A stretch of 64,000 nt of DNA from Robiginitomaculum sp. (lineage in GTDB: Bacteria; Pseudomonadota; Alphaproteobacteria; Caulobacterales; Maricaulaceae): assembly GCA_015485155.1 (NCBI GenBank), contig WFUF01000002.1, positions 1 to 64,000 of the forward strand, written 5' to 3'. Below the pieces are notes generated by a model. It was given only the letters and a program-made list of their open reading frames with translations, searched no databases and was not told the origin of the DNA. Below are positions 63,904-64,000 of the stretch, in pieces (within the stretch, counting starts at the first letter, position 1; each line of letters starts with the position of its first letter). The position numbers and the translations under genes were made by a program.

Positions 63904-64000
63904 TATACCCTCTTAAAATCCAGTTGATCCGCTTTTGCTGAAAAGTGCCCTCTAATCTTTTAAGCCCATATATAGCAGCTTGCCATCACCATATTGGTGT

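Overview
The window is a gene-dense chromosomal segment of an alphaproteobacterium with mid-range G+C, most likely a swimming, surface-attaching member of the Caulobacterales/Hyphomonadales/Maricaulales side of the class. The pointers are a CcrM-type GANTC methyltransferase next to rnhB with a CtrA-type box upstream, a complete cpa/tad pilus locus, three short flagellins of about 275 residues each behind a sigma-54 type promoter, and alphaproteobacterial gene neighbourhoods such as infA-maf-rng-yacG, DUF4170 and DUF1178. The assignment is an inference from gene content; no rRNA or tRNA gene was found.

Layout. 1-8.9 kb: repeat array, then the Flp/Tad pilus assembly operon cpaA-B-C-D-E-F-tadB-tadC. 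9-13 kb: three flagellins and flaG. 13.6-16.2 kb: a membrane-protein/XRE pair, rnhB and ccrM. 16.2-21 kb: a secreted basic protein, two alpha/beta hydrolases and an acyl-CoA synthetase. 21-23.6 kb: metX-metB (methionine synthesis) behind an S-box (SAM) riboswitch, all on the minus strand. 23.7-31.6 kb: rpmE, an amino-acid permease, ferredoxin, TerB-like protein, SUV3-like helicase, DUF3108, rpmB, yaaA. 31.7-44 kb: small membrane and secreted proteins, dihydroorotase, ygfZ, tag, a KAS III enzyme, a DsbA-like protein, MAPEG, pmbA, a cysQ-like phosphatase, an ABC exporter, trkH, apaG. 44-52.9 kb: DUF1178, nitrilase-like amidase, grxC, comF, a BioC-like protein, an orphan Flp pilin, mutT, a parvulin-type isomerase, secA, a putative porin. 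53-58.4 kb: zapE, a thioredoxin-like protein, gltX, yacG, rng, maf, infA. 58.6-64 kb: a 1.2-kresidue CLCA-like metalloprotease/VWA protein and a convergent coiled-coil secreted protein.

Much of the window is core metabolism and information processing. The parts that merit attention are regulatory and structural: (i) a dispersed intergenic repeat family whose stems change in compensating pairs between copies and which has terminal inverted repeats; (ii) three sigma-54 flagellin promoters with a shared TTGCCG-type element about 140 bp upstream of each; (iii) a recent gene-conversion tract between two flagellins; (iv) a CtrA box plus GANTC site in front of ccrM; (v) an S-box riboswitch before metX; (vi) the bacterial CLCA-like protein; (vii) a Flp pilin gene about 40 kb from its assembly machinery. 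Starts were moved from the longest possible ORF where a ribosome-binding site, signal peptide or family N-terminus favoured another codon; each case is stated.
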